Origin: Acidobacteriota bacterium
Lineage (GTDB): Bacteria; Acidobacteriota; Terriglobia; Terriglobales; Acidobacteriaceae
DNA length: 52,225 nt
Assembly: GCA_021790995.1 (NCBI GenBank)
Contig: JAJYFA010000008.1
Coordinates: forward strand, 1-52,225
Reading direction: 5' to 3'
Shown: positions 46,841 to 52,225 of the stretch, one piece after another
How the letters are laid out: every line of letters starts with the position of its first letter
Position numbering within the stretch: position 1 is the first letter of the stretch
Notes under the pieces: model-generated
Database searches by the model: none
The model's input: the letters and a program-made list of their open reading frames with translations, nothing else
What the model was told of the DNA's origin: nothing
Position numbers and translations under genes: made by a program

Positions 46841-49771
46841 ATGGACAAAAGCCTCCTCAATCGCGTGCAGGCTACGTTGCTGGCTCTGGCGACTGCGGCT
46901 TTGTTCATGCTTGCCGTCTTTAATCTCCTTCAGGAGCGGGAGTTTCAGCAGCCCACCGATGGCGTGTGGTGGCACGAGGCGCAAGGGGGGTTGGTGGCCG
47001 ACCGTGTCCTGCCCGATTCGCCCGGTCAGCACGCCTTCATCCAGGTCCACGATCTTTTGACTGCGGTCAACGACGTTCCGGTGACCACGACCGCCGATCT
47101 CGAGCGCGCTCTTTACCGCGCCGGCAGTTACGTTCAGCTCCACTACAGCATCACGCGCGACGGCATTCCCATCGACACGCCGGTGCAGGTGATTCCAGTA
47201 CCCGCGGACCACAGCCTGCAACTCGGCCTGCGTGTCATCGGTCTCATCTACCTGATCATCGGCTTCTACGTTCTCTTCCGCCGCTGGGGCGCGCCCCGCG
47301 CCACGCACTTCTATCTCTTTTGCCTGGTGTCGTTTGCGCTCTACGCGCTCAAGTACTCGGCAAAGCTCGATCTGCTTGACTGGACAGTCTTCTGGACCAA
47401 CGTCGCTGCCGAAGCACTGCAGCCGGCGCTCTTTCTCCACTTTGCCCTCAGCTTCCCCGAGGAGCGCCTCAAGAGCGTGCGGCGCCGCTGGCTATTGCCG
47501 TTGGTGTATGCGCCGGGCGCCGGGGTGCTGGCGTTGTGGCTCTGGTCGATCAGTACGCGCGAAGCCACCAAGCTGCTTCTCGACCGTCTCAATCAGATCG
47601 CGACCGGCTACGACGCGCTGTTCTACATCCTGGCCGCATTGCTGTTTCTGCGCAGCTACAGCCGCGCCTCGACGCCGCTTCTGCGCCAGCAGTTGAAGTG
47701 GGTCACGCGCGGGACTCTGCTGGCGGTGCTGCCCTTCACGCTCTTTTACGCGGTTCCTTATCTGCTCCAGCTCAACCCGCCGCGCCTGCTGATGAATCTG
47801 GCGGGGCTCTCGCTGGTGTTTCTGCCCCTCACGTTCAGTTGGGCCATCGTGCGCTACCGGCTGATGGACACCGACCTGATCTTCAAGCGAGGCGTGGCCT
47901 ACACCCTGGCCACGACGTTGCTGCTCGGCGGTTACTTTGGCGCCATCGCTCTCATCTCGGTCCTGGCGCACAACGCCATGCCGCAGGCGGTGCGCCAGTG
48001 GGGCCTGGCCCTCGCCATTGTGATTACGGCCGCGGTCTTCGATCCTCTCAAGCGCCGCATCCAGGGCTGGGTAGACCGCGCCTTCGACCGCCATCGCTAC
48101 GACTACCGCAAGGCGCTGGTCGAGTTCGGCCGCGGCCTGAGTTCGGAAACCGACCTGCAGGCGCTGCTGAACGCCATTGTCGAGCAGTTGCCGCGTACCC
48201 TCCTCGTTGCCCGAGTGGCCATCTTCCTCGCTGGCGATTCGGGTGAGCTCCGTCTCGCTGCGTCGCACGGACTTCCTGAGGAAGTGGGTCCAAAAAGTGA
48301 AAGCGCGGAGCGCCTCGATCTCGGGTTCCTTCACTTCGACGGCGTCTCCGATCACTCGCACGTTTTCTTTGAAAACACCCAGCAGGCACTGCATCTGCCG
48401 CCGGCCCAGCAGCGCACCGCGGCGCTCCTCGATCTCAACTATTACCTTCCTTGCCGTGTCGCCGCATCTCCCTCCGACGAAAGCAACGGCAAACCGGCGC
48501 TCCGCGCTCCCGGGCTTCGGACGAATACCCAGCCGCTGGATGGCGCCGGCCGCACCATCGCCGTGATCGGTCTGGGCCGCACGCTGGGTGGCGACTTCCT
48601 TTCGAGCGAAGATGTGGAACTGCTGGAATCGCTCGCCAGCTACATCGGCATCGCCCTGCAAAACGCCAGCCTTTACGCGCGCCTCGAAGAAAAAATCGTC
48701 GAGTTCGAGCGCCTGAAAGAGTTCAACGAAAATATTGTCGAGTCCATCAACGTCGGCATTTTCGCCATCGACCTTGGCGACCGCATCGAGAGCTGGAATG
48801 CGCAGATGGAGGCCATGTACGCGCTCAGCCGCGCCGAGGCCATCGGCCAGGAGCTTCGTTCCGTTTTTCCTTTGGAGTTCATTGAGGCATTGCAAGAGTT
48901 CCGCGGCGAGGCGGGCGTGCATCATCTCTACAAGTTCCCTTTGACCACGCGCGCCGGCGAACTGCGCACCGCCAATATCGCCGTTGCTCCGCTGCTTTCA
49001 CGCGACTTTGTTCCCGTGGGCCGCATCGTTCTCGTCGACGACATCACGGAACGTGTCGCACTCGAAAATCAACTGGCGCAGGCCGACAAGCTCAGCTCCA
49101 TTGGCCTGCTGGCCGCCGGCGTGGCGCACGAAATCAATACTCCGCTCGCCGTCATCTCCTCCTATGCGCAGATGCTTTCCAAGCAGTTGCGCGCCGATGC
49201 CAGGCTGGGACCGGTGCTCGACAAGATCACGCAGCAGAGCTTCCGCGCCGCGGAGATCGCCAACGGCCTGCTCAACTTTTCGCGCACCTCCACCACGGAG
49301 CTCCGCGCGACCGACCTCAATCAGGTCATCCGCGACACGCTCTCCCTGCTCGAACACCAGTTCAAGACGGCGCAGATTCTCGTCGATCTGGATCTTGCCG
49401 AGGAGCTTCCGCCCATCAACGGTAACCCCGGGAAGCTGCAGCAGGTCTTCCTCAATCTGCTGCTCAATGCCAAGGACGCCATGCCTGGCGGCGGACGCCT
49501 GCGCGTGGCCACGCTTGAAAACGGCCATGTGGAAGCTCTGGTCTCCGACTCCGGTTCCGGCATCGCTCCCGAGCACCTCAAACGCATTTACGACCCCTTT
49601 TTCACCACCAAGAACATGCCAGGCGAGAGGCGCGGCACCGGCCTGGGGCTCGCCGTAAGCTATGGCATTATTCAGGAGCATGCCGGAAAGATTCACGTGG
49701 AAAGCGCGATTGGAACCGGCACGACCTTTCATCTTGAGTTTCCATTGTTGAGGAATTCTGTTCATGCCTGA
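46841..49771 (+). CDS. Sensor histidine kinase: extracytoplasmic PDZ, multi-TM, GAF, PAS, HisKA, HATPase
   Basis: PDZ-like 'GGLVADRVLPDSPGQHAFIQVHDLLTAVNDVPVTT'; HisKA 'GLLAAGVAHEINTPLAVISSYAQML'; HATPase 'QVFLNLLLNAKDAMPGGG', 'GTGLGLAVSYGIIQEHAG'. Confidence 0.92.
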   Translation: MDKSLLNRVQATLLALATAALFMLAVFNLLQEREFQQPTDGVWWHEAQGGLVADRVLPDSPGQHAFIQVHDLLTAVNDVPVTTTADLERALYRAGSYVQLHYSITRDGIPIDTPVQVIPVPADHSLQLGLRVIGLIYLIIGFYVLFRRWGAPRATHFYLFCLVSFALYALKYSAKLDLLDWTVFWTNVAAEALQPALFLHFALSFPEERLKSVRRRWLLPLVYAPGAGVLALWLWSISTREATKLLLDRLNQIATGYDALFYILAALLFLRSYSRASTPLLRQQLKWVTRGTLLAVLPFTLFYAVPYLLQLNPPRLLMNLAGLSLVFLPLTFSWAIVRYRLMDTDLIFKRGVAYTLATTLLLGGYFGAIALISVLAHNAMPQAVRQWGLALAIVITAAVFDPLKRRIQGWVDRAFDRHRYDYRKALVEFGRGLSSETDLQALLNAIVEQLPRTLLVARVAIFLAGDSGELRLAASHGLPEEVGPKSESAERLDLGFLHFDGVSDHSHVFFENTQQALHLPPAQQRTAALLDLNYYLPCRVAASPSDESNGKPALRAPGLRTNTQPLDGAGRTIAVIGLGRTLGGDFLSSEDVELLESLASYIGIALQNASLYARLEEKIVEFERLKEFNENIVESINVGIFAIDLGDRIESWNAQMEAMYALSRAEAIGQELRSVFPLEFIEALQEFRGEAGVHHLYKFPLTTRAGELRTANIAVAPLLSRDFVPVGRIVLVDDITERVALENQLAQADKLSSIGLLAAGVAHEINTPLAVISSYAQMLSKQLRADARLGPVLDKITQQSFRAAEIANGLLNFSRTSTTELRATDLNQVIRDTLSLLEHQFKTAQILVDLDLAEELPPINGNPGKLQQVFLNLLLNAKDAMPGGGRLRVATLENGHVEALVSDSGSGIAPEHLKRIYDPFFTTKNMPGERRGTGLGLAVSYGIIQEHAGKIHVESAIGTGTTFHLEFPLLRNSVHA

Positions 49772-51218
49772 TGGTACCGAGCAAGCACTGACCTTGAACG
49801 CATCCGATCCCGCCGCTGAGAGCAGTGACAATTCTCCTGTGGCCTCCATTTTGGTGGTCGATGACGAGGCCGGCATTCGTGAATCGCTGGAGGTGCTTCT
49901 CGGCCTTGAGAACTACGTGGTCAGGACCGCCGCCAACGGCGAGGAGGGGCTGAACTTCGTCGATCGCGAGAGCTTCGATCTCGTCCTGCTCGATCTGGCG
50001 TTGCCCGGCCAGAGTGGACTTGAGCTGCTGCCGCAGTTCAAGGAGCGCCATCCCAATCTGCCCATCATCATGATCACGGCCTATGGCACGGTGGAAAACG
50101 TCGTGGAGGCGATTCGTGCGGGCGCGGAAAACTTCATCCAGAAGCCATGGGATAACGAGAAGCTACTGGCCGACATCCGCTCGGCCATCGCCCGTCATCG
50201 CGCGGAAGAAGAAAACATCCAGCTCAAGCGCACCCTCAAGCAGCGCTACAACTTTGCCAACATTGTGGGCAAGAGCGAGTTGATGCTGCGCATCTTCGAT
50301 CTCGTGGGCCAGGTCGCGCCCAGCCGCTCCACGGTGCTGATTCAAGGCGAAAGCGGCACCGGAAAGGAGATCATCGCCAAGGCCATTCACGCCAACTCGC
50401 CGCGCCGCGACAAGCCATTCGTTCCCATCAACACCGGCGCCATGCCGTCGGAGCTGCTTGAGTCCACGCTCTTCGGCCATGTGAAGGGCGCATTCACGTC
50501 GGCGATCGCGTCCAAAAAGGGACTCTTCGAGGTGGCCAACGGCGGTACGTTATTTCTTGACGAGATCGCCACCATGGGCATCGACACGCAGGCCAAGATC
50601 CTGCGCGTCCTGCAGGACAAGCGCTTTATGCACCTTGGCGGCATCCAGGAGATTCAGGTGGACGTGCGCATCCTGGCCGCCACCAACGTTGACCTGCGCC
50701 AGGCCGTGCGCGAAGGCAAGTTCCGCGAAGATCTCTTCTACCGCCTCAACGTCATCACCATCGATCTGCCGCCGCTGCGCTCTCGCCGCGAAGACATTCC
50801 GCTGCTGGCCCAGCACTTCCTCGACTACTATGCCAGCGAAAACGGGTTCGCGCAGCGCAAGCTCTCGGCTGACGCCATGCGCGCCCTCATTGACTACGAC
50901 TGGCCAGGCAATGTCCGCGAGCTTGAGAACGCCATCGAGCGCGGTGTTGTGCTCTCGTCCGGCCCTGTGATCGGCGCCGATCTCCTGCCCGGCCACATCA
51001 CTGGCCGCAGCTTCCAGGACGCGCTGCTCGAGCACAATCCCAACTCCTCGCTCTTCGACATTCTCGAAGTCATCGAGCGCCGCATCATCGTCGAGAAGCT
51101 GGAGCGCTGCAACTGGAACCAGACCGAAGCCGCCGAGCAGTTCCACATCCCGCTCTCGACACTCAACCAGAAGATCAAACGCCTGAACATCGAGATCCGG
51201 AAAAAGGGCAGGGAGTAG
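49764..51218 (+). CDS. Sigma-54-dependent NtrC-type response regulator
   Basis: Receiver [16 protein letters not shown]+ [25 protein letters not shown]; Fis-type [32 protein letters not shown]. Confidence 0.95.
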   Translation: MPDGTEQALTLNASDPAAESSDNSPVASILVVDDEAGIRESLEVLLGLENYVVRTAANGEEGLNFVDRESFDLVLLDLALPGQSGLELLPQFKERHPNLPIIMITAYGTVENVVEAIRAGAENFIQKPWDNEKLLADIRSAIARHRAEEENIQLKRTLKQRYNFANIVGKSELMLRIFDLVGQVAPSRSTVLIQGESGTGKEIIAKAIHANSPRRDKPFVPINTGAMPSELLESTLFGHVKGAFTSAIASKKGLFEVANGGTLFLDEIATMGIDTQAKILRVLQDKRFMHLGGIQEIQVDVRILAATNVDLRQAVREGKFREDLFYRLNVITIDLPPLRSRREDIPLLAQHFLDYYASENGFAQRKLSADAMRALIDYDWPGNVRELENAIERGVVLSSGPVIGADLLPGHITGRSFQDALLEHNPNSSLFDILEVIERRIIVEKLERCNWNQTEAAEQFHIPLSTLNQKIKRLNIEIRKKGRE

Positions 51219-51315
51219 AGCAACGATCAGGTCTCAGGGCGCGGGTTGCTGACAGGATCGGCCGGCGTTCGTACACTGACACCTGAAATCTTAAACCTGA
51301 CACCTGAAACCTGAC
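51209..51315. repeat. Degenerate heptad inverted-repeat element
   Basis: Left GCAGGGA GTAGAGC ... TCAGGTC TCAGGGC; right TGACACC TGAAATC TTAAACC TGACACC TGAAACC TGAC directly before ATG. Confidence 0.8.
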
Positions 51316-51696
51316 ATGACCTGCTACCTCTTCAAATCCGAGCCCGGCGTCTACTCCTTCGACGACCTCGTCCGCGAAGGCGAAACCATCTGGGATGGCG
51401 TGACTAATCCGGCCGCCGTCAAGCACCTGCGTGAGATGAAGCCGGGGGCGAAGTGGATCTTCTACCACACCGGCGACGAGCGCGCTGCTGTCGGCATGGG
51501 GACCGTTGTGAGCGTCGATGCGTCCGACCCCAAGGTGCCCATCGTTCGCGTGAAGGCTGGCAAGCGGCTGAAACACCCCAAGGCACTCCAAGTGATAAAG
51601 GCCGAGAAGGCATTCAAGGACTCGCCGCTCGTCAAGATCGGCCGCCTCTCCGTGGTCCCACTGACACTAGAACAGTGGGATTGGTTCGTGGTCTAA
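51316..51696 (+). CDS. EVE domain-containing protein
   Basis: MTCYLFKSEPGVYSFDDLVREGETIWDGVTNPAAVKHLREMKPGAKWIFYHTGDERAAVG. Confidence 0.93.
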   Translation: MTCYLFKSEPGVYSFDDLVREGETIWDGVTNPAAVKHLREMKPGAKWIFYHTGDERAAVGMGTVVSVDASDPKVPIVRVKAGKRLKHPKALQVIKAEKAFKDSPLVKIGRLSVVPLTLEQWDWFVV

Positions 51697-52070
51697 GGAG
51701 TTCGGTGCAGGCGGTCATTCAACTCTTCTAAGTTGCGCACGAACCACACAGCCGATCCACGGTTGCACTCGACCACAAAATCGTGCAGTGCCTTACTGGC
51801 GGCGCTGTGAGCAGCGATATCGCCTACAATGGCGATGCATAGGTGGTAGGTCGCAAATTTCTGCAGCACCTCGCCGGCAATGCCATTGTGCAGGTGGAAG
51901 AATTCGTCTCCCAACCGTTCAACCGGAATAGCCGCGAGTTCCGCTCGCTGGCTGGATGCCGCGCTGATGATCTCCAATGCAGCAGAGGCGTTGCCCATCG
52001 GCGAGCCCTCGGCTGGATATTCCAAAACCCGGCGGCCTTGCAACTCGCGAACTGAAATTTCCTGGTTCAT
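51693..52070 (-). CDS. DUF4180-like hypothetical protein
   Basis: 125 aa intact ORF; 'SALEIISAASSQRAELAAIPVERLGDEFFHLHNGIAGEVLQKFATYHLCIAIVGD'. Confidence 0.7.
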   Translation of the reverse strand: MNQEISVRELQGRRVLEYPAEGSPMGNASAALEIISAASSQRAELAAIPVERLGDEFFHLHNGIAGEVLQKFATYHLCIAIVGDIAAHSAASKALHDFVVECNRGSAVWFVRNLEELNDRLHRTP

Positions 52071-52081
52071 CAGACCGCTTC

Positions 52082-52109
52082 CGGCTACTCCCTACTCCCT
52101 GTTTTCCAG
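52082..52109. repeat. Degenerate heptad repeat at 3' end of the edge ORF
   Basis: Reverse complement ACAGGGA GTAGGGA GTAGCCG GAAGCGG. Confidence 0.65.
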
Positions 52110-52225
52110 CCACGCCCGTGTATTCAGCAATTGCCGCTGGTCGAGCGCCCAGACTTTGCCAGTCAGCGCGTCTGGCGCGCGGCCTTCACGGGCCGACTTT
52201 TCGAATTCGCTCGCCATGGCCTGCA
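52101..52225 (-). CDS. Partial ORF C-terminus at window edge
   Basis: Minus-strand reading ...MASEFEKSAREGRAPDALTGKVWALDQRQLLNTRAWLENRE*, runs off the window. Confidence 0.4.

Noticed and set aside
47492-48925. 477-aa minus-strand ORF
   Set aside because: Antisense to the sensor kinase whose domains are unambiguous.

Overview
This window looks like Acidobacteria-type (Terriglobia-like) chromosomal DNA: GC-rich, dense coding, characteristic Ser/Thr-kinase/TPR and PDZ-sensor proteins. The taxonomic guess is inference. Left to right it holds: a type I phosphomannose isomerase; a small mobile-element graveyard at about 1.6-5.2 kb (HNH endonuclease with homing-associated repeats, truncated phage-type DNA cytosine methyltransferase, IS630-type transposase remnant, intact IS110-family transposase); an Amt-type ammonium transporter; a compact phage-like head/tail module at 7.7-17.1 kb (portal, protease-like, capsid, connector and tail-like genes) with no recognisable terminase, integrase or tape measure, abutting purE-purK; typA/bipA; an MBL-fold protein; a sugar isomerase-like protein; an RcnR/FrmR-type metal repressor divergent from a porin; ftsB-like; phosphoglucomutase; cutA; mqnD-like; a degenerate GGDEF regulator; hemW-like; a metallophosphoesterase; malic enzyme; a STK-TPR protein; a bilobal retropepsin-like protein; an SSS transporter; an ECF sigma/anti-sigma-like/Spy-like cluster; Gfo/Idh/MocA, aldo-keto reductase and class II aldolase genes; a PDZ-containing sensor kinase with an NtrC-type regulator; and EVE and DUF4180 proteins. 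The most unusual structure is a family of degenerate period-7 repeats (core phase NNAGNNN, dominant forms TCAGNNN, GTAGNNN and ATAGGGA). They are usually arranged as imperfect inverted-repeat hairpins, occupy most gaps of the phage-like module and several other junctions, and in several places supply gene stop codons or the start-codon context. No CRISPR array, tRNA or rRNA was seen.
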